From assembly GCA_002633025.1 (NCBI GenBank), contig NMRB01003306.1, positions 1 through 64,000 on the forward strand: 64,000 nt of DNA. The letters run 5' to 3'. Each line of letters starts with the position of its first letter. The first letter of the stretch is position 1. The position numbers were made by a program, and so were the translations under genes. Source of the DNA: Notospermus geniculatus (lineage: Eukaryota > Nemertea > Pilidiophora > Heteronemertea > Lineidae). Below are positions 11,405-22,760 of this stretch, piece by piece. The notes under the pieces were generated by a model that saw only the letters and a program-made list of their open reading frames with translations, made no database searches and was not told where the DNA came from.

Positions 11405-11839
11405 ATGGCTGCTGGCATAAAAATGACGGTCTACAGAAAGATCAGCCAAAACTACGAGCTTCTTCATCCATATTGTGGGGGAGTTAAAGCAGTAATTTAT
11501 TTTGAATGCGCAGTACTCTGTCTACTTCGACGTGGATGTACTACTATCAATATTTGTGGAAGTCATTCCAGGTATAACTGTCAACTCAGCAAGAAGAAGG
11601 GCACCTGTATGGCAATTACTGACGCAAAACATGTTGATGGTTGTAAGCTTTTTCAACGAAAGGTAGGAAATCATGAGAAATGGGCAGGGTACCGGTATAC
11701 AAAACATTACCAAAAAGCACCGACAAGCTTATACGTTTCGTTTACTCGCAAATGCACCAACCTCGTTCCCAGGGGTCGTTCGCTTTCTGACAATATGGCG
11801 GACGCGCCACTAACCCCTGGAATCAGCTTTGGTTTTTAG
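11405..11839 (+). CDS. PAN/apple-domain exon with a transposon-derived 3' end
   Basis: The product contains a PAN/apple-like module, a disulfide-rich fold used for protein or carbohydrate binding in secreted and surface proteins. Cysteines fall in the expected order in FECAVLCLLRRGC, SRYNCQLSKKKGTC and DGCKLF (residues about 33-83). No signal peptide follows ATG 11405, so an upstream exon probably exists. An acceptor-like TTTTACAG lies at about 11307 and a donor-like AAGGTAGG follows the domain near 11664. From 11758 the frame reads into a MITE, so the last 27 codons are transposon sequence. The uninterrupted target would continue VCNTGFHFDK and stop at 12409. The domain call is good. The gene model is uncertain. 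Confidence 0.55.
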   Translation: MAAGIKMTVYRKISQNYELLHPYCGGVKAVIYFECAVLCLLRRGCTTINICGSHSRYNCQLSKKKGTCMAITDAKHVDGCKLFQRKVGNHEKWAGYRYTKHYQKAPTSLYVSFTRKCTNLVPRGRSLSDNMADAPLTPGISFGF

Positions 11840-12368
11840 ACCAGGAATCTTGGGCTAAGTATAGGTGGCAGCATGAGTCAAAATAATTAATCTGAAATAC
11901 TTACTCGTACTCTTTAAAATTCCTTTTACAAAAAATCATCAAACCTGGATATAGGAACCTTTTGATTTGATCCAAAATATTTTGAAAATTTGTTTGGGTA
12001 TGTTATTGGGTATATTTGACGGTTTCCGGTCACCAATCAAATGCGTTAAAGTATTAGCAAAACGAAGGGATGTAGACGGAAGAGCATTCTTCACTGCAAC
12101 AGCGAAAACACCAAAATTTTAGCATTTTTCCTTGAAAAATGCGATTTTAAAAATGGCACTTTTTTACGATTTTTGCAACTTGAAAAAATCGCATTTTTCA
12201 AGGAAAAATGCTAAAATTTTGGTGTTTTCGCTGTTGGAGTGTGGTTTGCTCTTCCGTCCAAATCCCTTCGTTTTGCTAATACTCGTTAATTCCAAAGCTG
12301 ATTCCAGGGGTTAGTGAGCGAGTGGTCCGAGGTTGTCTGAGCGAACTATACCCCTGGGGACGAGGTTG
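11758..12368. mobile_element. MITE with 9-bp target duplication (Mutator-like)
   Basis: The ends are CAACCTCGTTCCCAGGGG and CCCCTGGGGACGAGGTTG. CAAATGCAC flanks the element on both sides (11749-11757 and 12369-12377), a 9-bp target duplication as expected of Mutator-like elements. A second, nearly perfect hairpin at about 12098-12230 (GCATTTTTCCTTGAAAAATG) sits inside. End fragments of the same family occur near 18107, 19623, 19666 and 23292. Confidence 0.85.
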
Positions 12369-12411
12369 CAAATGCACAGTTTGCAATACCGGGTTTCATT
12401 TCGATAAATGA

Positions 12412-13573
12412 ACAACATCAATGTGAGGTCCTTGTCTATAAAGAGTCTATCCAAAACGCCTGCCGTTTTGCTGGGTAACTGGTGATTTCGGCCCCAAGTT
12501 CAGTTGTGCCTAAATTACCTTTGCATGCCTGCCCTCTTTGTCTGAGTGATTTCACTTCAGCCATTGGCCTATGTCAGTTGTTTTTGCTGGTTATTTATTT
12601 AGGCCAGCCACCTCCTGTAATGGATAGGCCTAAAGATGAACATGATGAAGATTCATTAGATTGTCCAAGACGTGCAGGGGGTGCATAATTTGTCTGAATT
12701 ATAGAAGAAAAGCTAACGTTATATTTTTATTTACAATCGAGATGATCAAGTTTGTAATTTTTTTCCAAGGCCTGGGCCAAAGAAGTTAGTAAGTACCCCC
12801 CCCCCACCTCCATTTTGCCTGACGGTGAATTAGGCCCGGGCCGAAAGCACATGAAATCGTTTTGCTGTATCAGATAGCCAGCAAACAGATCGACTCATTT
12901 TGGTCATCACTTATCGCACAATATTTCATGCCGAGAACGCCTTCGATCATCTTTGATGATCGAAGGGCGATCTGCTCACCACTGCGTTACATCACAGGTG
13001 CCTGGAGGACTGTCACAAAAAGGATTATAAACACGCAGGAGGCGTAAGGCTGGGTTTACATAGAGCGACACGAAACACGAATACGCGACACGGTACGTTG
13101 ACATACGCGTGTAATGATTAACTGACAATGGATTATCCAATATGCCGTTTACATTGGCCTATACGCATGGGGTTGCGTAGATCGTGGCGTGTCGACACGT
13201 TTTGAAGAGAACGGACATGCTCGTTCTTTCCGGCGTGTGCTGACTTCGTGGGAAGATCTTGCGTTGTTTCGAAGTACGGAGATGGGCATTTTAGGATGTT
13301 TCCTCATCAAATATAACGTCTTTTCTCATTTGCGTCACGAAATGCATGATACCTAATGAAAATAATGCCAAAATTCGGGCATCGTGTCAAATGATAGAGA
13401 CACGATGAAGGCCTATGTAAACCGCCGTGTTGGCGTGTCGGTTCTAACTTGACGGCCAGCATCAATCTCGACAGCAGGGCTCCACAATGTATACAGTCAA
13501 GTACATGTGCATAGCACGGAGCAGTTCTTGAAACGAGGTAAGTGGGAATCCCCTTGAAATTAATAACCAATCA
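12412..13573. other. No gene; a foldback remnant at the right
   Basis: A pair GGTTTACATAGAGCGACACG (13061) and CTATGTAAACCGCCGTGTTG (13414) suggests a decayed foldback of about 375 bases. A poly-C run lies near 12800. No exon can be supported. Confidence 0.35.
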
Positions 13574-13733
13574 NNNNNNNNNNNNNNNNNNNNNNNNNNN
13601 NNNNNNNNNNNNNNNNNNNNNNNNNNNNNNNNNNNNNNNNNNNNNNNNNNNNNNNNNNNNNNNNNNNNNNNNNNNNNNNNNNNNNNNNNNNNNNNNNNNN
13701 NNNNNNNNNNNNNNNNNNNNNNNNNNNNNNNNN
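13574..13733. other. Assembly gap (160 N)
   Basis: The bases are unread. Immediately after the gap, 13734-13850 contains half of an inverted repeat (CGTTTTGACGGGCGTTTT and its complement), so the gap probably hides part of a foldback. Confidence 0.95.
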
Positions 13734-13851
13734 TCGCTGGCGATGTCACCCGCTGTTGACGTTTTTGGCGTTTTGACGGGCGTTTTGGATGCGATATCGT
13801 CAACAGCGTTAAAATCGCCGCGATAAAAACGCCCGTCAAAACGGCCCTTAA

Positions 13852-13985
13852 GGCCCGTTTGTTTCCACATACGCCTTTCACGCTGCGTGCTGCGTCAAAT
13901 CTTTTGTTATTTTCCGCCGCTCTGCTTCCAAACAATTGGCAAAGCGTAAAAACGCGGCGTAAAACGCTCAATGTGGAAACGGGCC
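13852..13985. mobile_element. Short GGCC-ended foldback
   Basis: GGCCCGTTTGTTTCCACAT on the left pairs with ATGTGGAAACGGGCC on the right. There is no coding frame. It belongs to the GGCC-ended group described in the findings. Confidence 0.65.
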
Positions 13986-14164
13986 TTCGTTTCCACTATA
14001 GCGGATTCCGCGGCGGTTTCCGGCGAGCGGTGCGGTTTTCACAGGGCTTTGGATAATCCTTCGATGGTTTAACAATACAATGGTCTATTGATTATCCCAA
14101 TGCCTGTGAAAACCGCTCCGCTCGCCGCAAACCGCGGCGGAATCCGCTGTAGTGGAAACGGGCC
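13982..14164. mobile_element. GGCC-ended foldback, abutting the previous one
   Basis: The arms GTTTCCACTATAGCGGATTC and GAATCCGCTGTAGTGGAAAC are inverted copies that continue through GCGGTTTTCACAGG. The element shares its first GGCC with the end of its neighbour, so the two may be tandem insertions or one compound element. Confidence 0.65.
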
Positions 14165-14789
14165 TTTCGAGTAATAGACTGGTCCGCGGCGTATCTTGGC
14201 ACGATGCCAACTTCACCGGTCGACCAATTAGATTGTATTTTATATCGGGGTCTTCGGCTACCACTCTTTGTACCACGAGGAAATTTTACAACACCGGTTC
14301 TGCATGATTGGCCTCCTCTTCGAGAGGCAGCGGATCAAACTTGACGCTAGGTGGCGATATGTGCACGTCAATCATATCACCACTAGTGTCGGTGGTAGGT
14401 TTCCATCTTGAAAAGTAGTGCGCACGCGGAGTGAACAGAAGAAATTCTTCTGTTTGTGAAGCGGTCACCCCATCACTCGTTTTCTACGCTTATAATATAG
14501 ATCGCTGAAGATAGGTGTATAAAGGTATAGAGTGATACAAACATCGGTTGAGTAGATATAAAGTAATAATAAAGTTGTTTCATATTCGACAAGATAAATA
14601 CTGTTTTCTGCAAATGGTTTCTCTGCCATGGTTCAACCTTTCCAGGTGAAATTTGGAGGGGATGATTTTTGTATTATAAATGAGTGTCTGCGCGGTATTT
14701 GGTAAATGGTTTCGCCTATTTTTTAGATATTAGTAATTTGAAGAGGCTATTTTGGCTGTTCTGCTCCAACTCGTGAAAGACGAATAGAA
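14165..14789. other. No gene recognised
   Basis: There is no supportable coding frame or repeat. Short minus-strand frames here have no domain. Confidence 0.3.
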
Positions 14790-14946
14790 TTCCTTCAATA
14801 CGCAAATATATATGAAATAAGAAACGGGTTTCTAAGGTGAAAGTCATCACGTCTTTCTTCCAGATTCGAACCCACGGACCCTCGCATGAGGCATCAATCG
14901 CCAGCACTAAGGGACAGCACGCCTCAAACCACTAGGCCAAATCCCC
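14790..14946 (-). mobile_element. tRNA-derived SINE head, minus strand
   Basis: On the minus strand an A box (TGGCCTAGTGGTTTGAGGC) and a B box (GGGTTCGAATCTG) are separated by a long variable region, as in serine/leucine-type tRNAs. The unit continues past the tRNA part without a matching acceptor stem, so it is read as a SINE and not a tRNA gene. Confidence 0.6.
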
Positions 14947-15943
14947 ATCTTCAAAAAAAGATAGTTCAATGGCCCATGTTAAAGGAGGCATCCATAAATA
15001 TATAAATAAATATATATGAAAACATACAATTGATAACAAAGGTTCCTTTCGTGGATCATGCCGAAATAACAAGTATTTGTCACCCATCACTTCAAATCAG
15101 CTATTAAGACGCACAAGATATGAACCAGGATGAACTGAAATAACTCCATGAGATAAAGGAAGAAATAAAATTGTTCAGAATTTTACAAAAGGTACACAAT
15201 AAGCCTAGGCCTACTGAAATTGACAAAACGTTGGTCTCAACCTTCCAAGTTCCGAGCGATTAAATACCTGATTTGACGCGATGGGTCACATTTGTCATCA
15301 TTTGGGAGAAAGGTTTGCATCTGCGGGGCTACGGTAGCTTGTGTGGCAGAGGTGTTACAATAGATGCCTGCTTGGATGGAGATTGGTATTGAGTAGGCTG
15401 GAAACGGTAACTGGTCAACTCGGTAGTTTCAAATCGCTACTACCCACTACGTTATCCGCGCTTAGAAACTGCCATTGTTGACGCCAATCTCAACTTATGA
15501 CCAACAGACGGCGCTCGCTGTCGATTCGGGGAATCCCCATTTGGGAATCTGCGCGATACTCGCCAGTAAAACGGACCAAATTAGTGATTCTCGGCAGCTT
15601 TCATGAGGCAACTGGATTATATACCCTTCAAAATGTCCAAAAACGTGGGGGCAGACTAACAGGTGCGTGACAACATTGCTCATTCATGTATTTGCAAACG
15701 GCGTTGATCTTGTGACTTTCCAATCGCGTAAAGTATGAATACACAGTGTACATTTTGTACACATATCATAGCCAATCAGAAAGTGTGTTACTCCGGCGTC
15801 GGCTAAACCCGTGATGACGGTTCGTGATTGGATATCTCGTCATCTGTTGACTATAAGTCAGTTTTGGCCCCAATCATGCCAGTGTTTAGTGGGTCTATAC
15901 CTACGGCCAACTAAACACTGGGGACGAGTGTACTCGCAACCAG
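14947..15943. other. No gene recognised
   Basis: The only structure is a small hairpin, GTGTTTAGTGGG with CCAACTAAACAC, at about 15882-15919. Short open frames lack domains. Confidence 0.35.
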
Positions 15944-16365
15944 CATTCGGAACTTCCGAAGGCAACTGCTCGGCGATTTCCGTGAAGACTCGCATTTCCC
16001 CTCGGACACAATTCCAAGGCAGCCATCTTGAACGCGCAACGATTGCCGTTCGTTTCTGCAGGTAATAATGCGGTTCGCCTCATCACACCCTGCGCATGAA
16101 CGAAATAGGTCACACAAAACGTTGCGTTATTGATCAATAATATTGGCTGATTGGATGAGATACCGGTAAGTTTATAAATAATATGCCTCAAGTTATCCAG
16201 CAAATAAGGTTGAACATCTTAACAGGCCAAAATACGGCAAAAATAATCCCAAGGTCGGTCACGTGGGTTTGGTGATAAACAATATGGCTGCCTTGCACTT
16301 GTGTCCGAGGTGAAATGCGCCGTCCAGTGGACAGATAAGCAGTTTGCCTCAGGTTGTTCCGAATG
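15944..16365. mobile_element. Mutator-like MITE, copy 1, 9-bp target duplication
   Basis: The termini are CATTCGGAACTTCCGAAGG and GTTGTTCCGAATG. CGCAACCAG lies on both sides (15935-15943 and 16366-16374). The ends are long imperfect inverted repeats sharing CTCGGACACAATTCCAAGGC and its complement. No transposase is present. Related copies are at 45740-46164 and 46244-46453. Confidence 0.9.
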
Positions 16366-16552
16366 CGCAACCAGGTGGTCGACTCGTACGTGGGTTCAAC
16401 TCGTAACCGAGTCTCCTGCCTGTCACAACCTCTAGTGAACCATGTCGCCGAAAGGCTTATTTGATAATATATAAATGTCCATAGTATCTGGTGGTGAAAT
16501 ATCTTCCACCTCCCCGTATGCTGTTGAACCTTTCAATTAAATTTAAAGCATA
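16366..16552. other. No feature recognised
   Basis: This short spacer between two elements contains a TCGTACGTGGGTTCAACTCG stretch that resembles a weak B box but has no A box. Confidence 0.25.
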
Positions 16553-16850
16553 CAGGAAGTTCACAGTTTATTGCTCTTCCTTGGAAATTTTCTAAGTCCA
16601 AAAACTAGGCCCACAAAGGGAGGCATAGAATGACTGGTATAAAGGTCGGATCACTTTCGTTGCAAGTTCTCAGCCAAGTGCACTGTCTATGGATTGATTT
16701 TGGGAGGAATCGATTGTAATAGGCCCCTACTGATCAGTTTCACAAAGGCCGACCAGTGGTAATTCATGGTTCCCAAATGCATGACATTTTGTGGTTTGGA
16801 CTCAATCATTTGGTTCTTTGATGCCACGTCTCCTGAAGACCAACCATGGA
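16553..16850. mobile_element. Solo arm of the long-TIR element
   Basis: The sequence from CAGGAAGTTCACAGTTTATT through GGTTCTTTGATGCC is a diverged copy of the left arm at 6412-6802, without its partner arm or centre. Confidence 0.75.
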
Positions 16851-16955
16851 TTACCTCTAATAATGTGAAAATGTTAGAAACGGAAGAAAAGTTTCTTTCT
16901 GTCAATTTTGTATGAGATGAAGGGAAATGTTTCTTTAAAGTACCGTCATGTTTAG

Positions 16956-18017
16956 GTTTCTACCACTATCCATTACCACATGAAGGGAACTTTCAAACTC
17001 ATTCCTCCTATTCTGGGTAAATTGTACGCGTATCTTAATTACCATTCTTCCTGGAACTTATTTTTTGTGATGTACCTTGATGATAAGACATATAACTGCA
17101 TATTGATAGGATACAAACGAACAGCCTTGGGTAGTTTGACTGCCAGATTTAAATCAGCATTCTACCTTCGCCGACAAAGACCACAAAAAGTTATCTTCTA
17201 CACTAAGTATTTCTTGTTGTATAGGGAAAAACAACGAGAACTGTTATCGTTTGATTTCATCAATAGTGAATTCACCGGCCGAGTTTTTATTGCAGAGAAA
17301 GAGACATGTATGTCGCGATCTCTGGATCCTAGATTTAAAATTTGGAAAAACACTCTTATAATTTTCTGTGACATTCACTTCGTTTCTATCACATTTTATA
17401 CTTTGACTGCTTCCAAAGAGAAGCCTCACGTGATTATACAACTCGTGAACAAATCAAAAACATTCTCACATCAACCACTATTCAATCATGCCGATATTTC
17501 CATTTGTCAATTCTGCATGTTGAATTTTATCAGTGGACATGACTTCTACCTTATTATGTGCCTTAGTAAGTTCAAGCGCCTTGTCACGATCTACCACAAT
17601 GTAGACAAGAGAACAAACGGAACTATCAAACAGCGAACCAGAACCATTTGGCCATTTGGTAGCAGGGGTACCATTGTAATGCCACTCGGTCATCCTGATG
17701 ATGATTTCAGCTTGTTTCTATCCAGGCTTGGACCAGCCAATATAGGATTTGAGGTAACAAGAGAATGTAACAGAAACAATAGTATTAGTGGGTTGACGTG
17801 GAGGAACCATTTGGAACCTCTGCGTGTACTCTTTAACAGGGAACACAAAATGAGTTGCAAATATGTCTTGATGGATGAGTCTGGTGCCATACTTCACTTC
17901 TTGGTATCAAAGCAACGATATCGAGGAAGGGGATATTTCACCCTCGACGCTGAAGATGCTACTGAATTCACTCTTAAACAGTTTAAATATTTTTCATTTG
18001 TTAAAAGTCTTCACTAA
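16956..18017 (+). CDS. Last exon of an unrecognised gene, paralogue 1
   Basis: I do not recognise the family. The frame is open from an acceptor-like TTTAG at 16951-16955 to the stop at 18017 (353 codons). It begins VSTTIHYHMKGTFKLIP, so the ATG at 16980 is probably internal. The second paralogue (19926-20918) also opens right after an acceptor with VKTSFTYTLQGNRKIIP, and the two align along their length, for example FINSEFTGRVFI with VTTGVFSGRIPI. Alternating hydrophobic and polar strands and repeated short blocks suggest a beta-rich fold, perhaps a propeller; that is a guess. There is no transmembrane segment or catalytic motif that I can name. Conservation of frame and exon border argues for a real gene. 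Upstream exons are not identified. Confidence 0.6.
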   Translation, partial: VSTTIHYHMKGTFKLIPPILGKLYAYLNYHSSWNLFFVMYLDDKTYNCILIGYKRTALGSLTARFKSAFYLRRQRPQKVIFYTKYFLLYREKQRELLSFDFINSEFTGRVFIAEKETCMSRSLDPRFKIWKNTLIIFCDIHFVSITFYTLTASKEKPHVIIQLVNKSKTFSHQPLFNHADISICQFCMLNFISGHDFYLIMCLSKFKRLVTIYHNVDKRTNGTIKQRTRTIWPFGSRGTIVMPLGHPDDDFSLFLSRLGPANIGFEVTRECNRNNSISGLTWRNHLEPLRVLFNREHKMSCKYVLMDESGAILHFLVSKQRYRGRGYFTLDAEDATEFTLKQFKYFSFVKSLH

Positions 18018-19149
18018 AGTTACATGTATTTGTCGTTTACCGCAATTATGTAGTTGTGGTTAGTCTTTCTAAAGTTTCTGGACATTGTTTGAGATAAATG
18101 GCAACCTCGTTCCCAGGGCTTAGCGTCGGCTTGTTAAGCCCTGGCTTCAGAACCAAATACCTCGGCTGTGATTGACTATCGGTGTGACGTCATACCCAAT
18201 TTGAAATTAGAAATACCCAGGAAAATGGATTAAAATATGGTTCATTTTATTTTATTTTAGCTCACCTGTGAGCTATAGTCGTCACGCGGTGTCCGTCGTC
18301 CGTCGTCGTCCGTAAGCAGGGCACGATTCGTAACCGCTGGGCCTATTGGCACCAAACTTGGTACATATGTGTCACTAGGTGACATGACCTCAGACACCAA
18401 GTTTCGGTCCGATCTGATTGAGGATGCACGACATACATGTATCCCCCGGGTTTTTGATTTGACGTAATTTTCAAGGTTACAGAGGTCAACGTTCGAAATT
18501 TCATCATCGGGCGGCACGTTTCGTGGCTATTTTCCTGGATTGTTCAAATTAAGTGGGATGATGTATCTAGGTACCCTCTATGTCTGTAGCGAATTTCGGT
18601 CCGATCGGACTTCAAATATGGCCACCAGGCGGCTATCTTGGAAATCGGCTGTTGGCCCATAGCTCGTTAACTGCTGGAGCTAGAATGTTCTGAACTTGAA
18701 CAAGTATGTCTCTTTGTAGCCTTCATGTGTACAGCAAATTTCAGCGTGATCGGACTTCACAGACCGCTGCGAGGTAGCCATTTTGGAAAATGGAAATTTG
18801 ACCTGTGTGACCGATAAACGTTGTTCAACTTGAAAACCCGTATAATATATCATGTATCTGCATTAGATGTACCTATGATGTCCATTTCAATTCAAATGCC
18901 GTGGAGCCATCTAGTGACTATTCAATGAACTACAGACACACAGAGACAGAGGTGGGGTCAGTCAGTACAGTGACCATGGTAACAGGTAGACCTGGGCCTA
19001 CAGTCAGTTCATGCAGTGTTCACTGGTTGTGTGACTGTCATTAGGTCTAGGCTATGCTGATGGTGTGGATGTGCTGTGTCAGGGGGATCTGATGATGTTG
19101 CCTTTGTTTGGACATGACAAACTTGCTTGTGCAGGAAGGCCTTGGTATT

Positions 19150-19360
19150 TTGACACATTCTTGGCCTAGGCCTGGGCCTTGTGGTCATACAACCATGATG
19201 AGTCAAAGACTTTGATTTCCTTAATGATGGGCCCAATCTACCTAGGCCTAGGCCCTTCCCCAATATTTTGATGGCAATGCAATTCAAATGCCTAGGCCTA
19301 GTAGGCCAAGGGCCTAGGCCTACCCTGCCCTGTTAGGCCTAGCTGTACAAAATAGGCCTA
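19150..19360. repeat. CCTAGGCCTAGG-rich simple repeat patch
   Basis: Overlapping GGCCTA and TAGGCC words are dense here, for example GGCCTAGGCCTGGGCC. Similar patches lie at 10700-10760 and 47280-47340. The function is unknown. Confidence 0.5.
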
Positions 19361-19925
19361 GGCATACACTTGAACACGCAGTTGTCATGTGTTCTTCTGG
19401 GACATTCACCCACAGGTGAGCACATGGTCCATGGACCATTTCATTCATATCATAGCAAACATTATTCTTTCTGATGATAGACATAGATGTTCATAACACA
19501 GTTTAATGAAAATATATACTTTTTACAATCATTACTGTAACCGAGGTTGAAATAAGCGTTGGGTACGAGGTGCCAAGAATCTTGGAAGTGAATCCAGGGT
19601 CTAACGACCGAAGCCGAAAATGACCTCGTCCCAAGGCAAAAGCAGAAGAAATTTCGAGTTAGATCCTGGGGACGAGGTTGAGAGAAATGGTTATTGCTAT
19701 ACATGTGCATAGACAGTGGTCACTTGAGTAGTGCGATGACCAGATTTGGCGAACACACTAATGGAAACAATTTTGTGGCATTATGTTCTCTCGAATTTCG
19801 ACTTTTATTCAGATTCTGTATATTTCAGTATATTCTAAATATTGTTCACAGTATATTATTTTTCAATATTGAATCCAAATGATAGCTGAACGCGACATTC
19901 TCAACTTTCTTAACTCTCTCTCAAG

Positions 19926-20918
19926 GTAAAGACAAGTTTCACCTACACTCTGCAGGGTAATAGAAAGATTATACCCCAACTCAATCTAAAAAGACGAGAC
20001 CCTTGGGTTTTTGATCCAAACACTGGTTTCATTATCGTATATTTAAAGAAACCATTTAATCAAGTCATTACAGTCAAAGTTTACGACTTCGAGCGGCGAG
20101 AAGGAATTTACAGAATAAAGTATGTGTCTTCATTTCTCGAGCCAATTTGCATGATAAGTTTCAAAACAAGTATGTATAAAACATTTTTGATTGTTGCAAA
20201 TGCTAGTGTGATGGATCAACAGGAGTATGATCTATATGATGTTACCACTGGGGTTTTCTCTGGCAGAATTCCAATTCCAAAATCGAATCCCTGTTGCAAG
20301 GGGGCAGTTCCACTTCGCCCATTGATTACTGCTCGGTCAGTTCTGATATGTTGCCGTATGCGGTCACATGGTCGAAAAATTTGCAAAATCTACAAATACC
20401 ACACCCACATCTCAAATAATATCACCATTCTTCATTTGAAGTCAGGAATTGCTGTCAGACTTGGAGATGATTCTGAATTCCTGGTAACGGAAAATTCTGA
20501 GGTTATCACTGCTGATTATATGGAAAAATTTCACAGGTTTTCTGTTCGAAACTACTGTACACGGAAGAACACATTGAAGCAGGTCCGATTTAAAACAGTT
20601 CCCAGTCATAAATGCGGTGACAAGCAGATATGGCTCCTTTCAGCAGTGAACCGAATGATATTGGAAATGGGCTACACGTCTGGATATCCATTGATTTCAG
20701 GTTATATAATCACGTGTCACATACAGGATGCCATTGTTGCAGACAGACCACCATTTCTTGTAGAAATTGCCGTCGATTTCAAATACACATTATTAATTGA
20801 GCAAGAAAGTTATTTTAAGATAAACAAACAAGGTTCGTTTTTTTTCTTCCAGATGTTTGCTGGAAGGATTCCGGGTAAGTATCAAATAAAATCTGTCAAA
20901 GTTTACGGTGTCATATAA
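19926..20918 (+). CDS. Last exon of an unrecognised gene, paralogue 2
   Basis: The frame is open from the acceptor-like CTCTCTCTCAAG, which ends at 19925, to the stop at 20918 (330 codons). The polypyrimidine stretch before it (TTCTTAACTCTCTCTCAAG) is a good 3' splice site. The exon aligns from its first residue with the exon at 16956. Visible blocks include WVFDPNTGFIIVYL, YDLYDVTTGVFSGRIPI and ITILHLKSGIAVRLGDDSE. Several cysteines are present but there is no signal peptide in this exon. It lies between the arms of the 4.6-kb inverted-repeat structure, so duplication by that element is possible. Function is not inferred; a beta-rich repeat protein is a weak guess. Confidence 0.6.
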   Translation, partial: VKTSFTYTLQGNRKIIPQLNLKRRDPWVFDPNTGFIIVYLKKPFNQVITVKVYDFERREGIYRIKYVSSFLEPICMISFKTSMYKTFLIVANASVMDQQEYDLYDVTTGVFSGRIPIPKSNPCCKGAVPLRPLITARSVLICCRMRSHGRKICKIYKYHTHISNNITILHLKSGIAVRLGDDSEFLVTENSEVITADYMEKFHRFSVRNYCTRKNTLKQVRFKTVPSHKCGDKQIWLLSAVNRMILEMGYTSGYPLISGYIITCHIQDAIVADRPPFLVEIAVDFKYTLLIEQESYFKINKQGSFFFFQMFAGRIPGKYQIKSVKVYGVI

Positions 20919-20991
20919 GAGCATAACTTTTTAAAAACACTTTCTATTTTAAAAGAAATTCACGCTGGGTCATTCATGTGTACATTAGGTA

Positions 20992-21581
20992 CAGTCATCC
21001 CAAAAAATAAATGGACAGTGGTTTTTTTACTCTGTACAGGAAGTGATGCATAATTTTGGGTTCTAGCTCAGTTCTAGTTCTAAGACTCATGGTGAAGAAA
21101 TTACTGAAAAATACAGTTTTCAACACAATTTAAAGAAAAAGTTTAATTTCTCTGTGACCGATGGGTAATATAGTTACCGAATCCTGGTCAGTCTTAATCT
21201 TTTAGCGAAGGTTATCACCTCAACCCAATATTTCATGAAAAATCTCAAATTTCAGATTTTTGATATTTTCGATAATCTCAAATATCATCAAAGTAAGCCA
21301 AGATTTTCAAACACTTTCTTCATCATATTTCTTAGAATTTTCCATAGATTACTTGAAAAGTCATTTCTGGTAAAAAATGTTACGATTTCTAAAATTTCAA
21401 TCTTGATGATATTTTAAAATAGTGATATTTTCATGATAATTATTTTTTTTTCCATGAAATTTCCTGTCTGACATACAGAGGAGATGTTCAAGGGCCAGGT
21501 ATCAAAGCTGCAACTCCATCGTGTGCATACCTCAGCAACAGAAGACAAAAACTTTTGTCCATTTATTTTTTGGGATGAGTG
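20992..21581. mobile_element. TA-flanked inverted-repeat element (Tc1-like MITE)
   Basis: The ends CAGTCATCCCAAAAAATAAA and TTTATTTTTTGGGATGAGTG are flanked by TA. The AT-rich interior contains palindromic GATATTTTCGATAATC words. There is no transposase frame. It lies just downstream of the paralogue 2 stop codon. Confidence 0.8.
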
Positions 21582-22009
21582 TACATTCAAAGTGTCCAGA
21601 TACGGTATTGTTTGTGAATTCCAGCTATGACACAAATTGTTGCCCTTGCAAGTAGATAAAATGTTATGTGTGTGCATCTCAAAGTATGGGATAACCATTA
21701 AGAAACGTTACAATGAGCCCGCATTTTGTTCAGCCAATACGCCGATAGTTCTGAGGCGTTTTAGTTCATTGCTGATGGAATCACATCATCCACAGGCTCT
21801 CAGACAAATCATTTTTCTCACTCATTCACTTTATCATCATTTCATAAAATTTTCATTACATTTTAATATGAAATGGTCCATGGACCATGTGCTCACCTGG
21901 GTGCACGTGCCAGAAAAACAAATGACAAATGTTAAATCAAAATGTTCCAGGGTCATGTATCCTCATTAGATGCTCCTGATAAATATTTGGAGACAATCCA
22001 GTTACAGTT

Positions 22010-22760
22010 CAGGAGTTACTGGACTCTGAACTTTGGTTTTGGCCACCTGGTGGCCAACCGAAGAATCGAATCGGACTGAAAAGTGGTGTCATAGGTCACC
22101 TGACATAGGGATGTATATGTACAAAGTTTCAAGTCAATGGCCCGAGCAGTTCCCGAAACACGCCACCAAATGAATAAATTTTGAACATTGACCTCTGTGA
22201 CCTTGAAAAGTCAGTCAAATCAAAAACCCCTTACTTACGTCATGCATCCTCATTAGAAGCATCAATGATAAAAATTTGGAGAGGATCCAGTCATTAGTTC
22301 ATGAGTTATTGCACTTTTTGTGTTTTTGGTTTCTGCCACCTGGTGGCCAAGCTAAGAGTCAAATCGGACCGAAACTTGGTGTCATAGGTCATCTGACCTA
22401 GGGGTGTATATGTACCAAATTTCAGGTCAATAGCACTTGCGGTTAGGAAACGTGCCACTTAAAGGCAAAATTTTGAACTTTGACCTCTGTGACCTTGAAA
22501 AGTACGTCATATCAAAAACCCGTTATATATGTAATGTACCCTCATTAGATACACCTATGATAAGAATTTGGAGGTGATCCAGTTATTAGTTCAGGAGTTA
22601 TTGCATTTTTTGTGTTTTCGGTTTCCGCCACCTGGTGGCCAAGCTAAGAGTCAAATCGGACCGAAACTTGGTGTCGTAGGTCATCTGACCTAGGGGTATA
22701 TATGTACCAAGTTTCAGATCAATAGCACAAGCGGTTACGAAACGTGCCCTGCTAACGGAC
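22010..22760. repeat. Three tandem copies of a ~235-bp unit
   Basis: Each unit contains GCCACCTGGTGGCCAA, then a form of AATCGGACCGAAACTTGGTG, ATAGGTCATCTGACC and TGACCTCTGTGACCTTGAAA. Copies begin near 22043, 22338 and 22628. The unit is also part of the left arm of the 4.6-kb structure (18340-18620), in inverted orientation. Confidence 0.65.

Noticed and set aside
10932-11467. Overlapping frames on both strands rich in Asp, Pro and Gly
   Set aside because: They are produced by the GGATCC-rich tandem array.
13462-13971. Long frames across the N run at 13574-13733
   Set aside because: The frames are open only because N codons are read through; the flanks have no domain.
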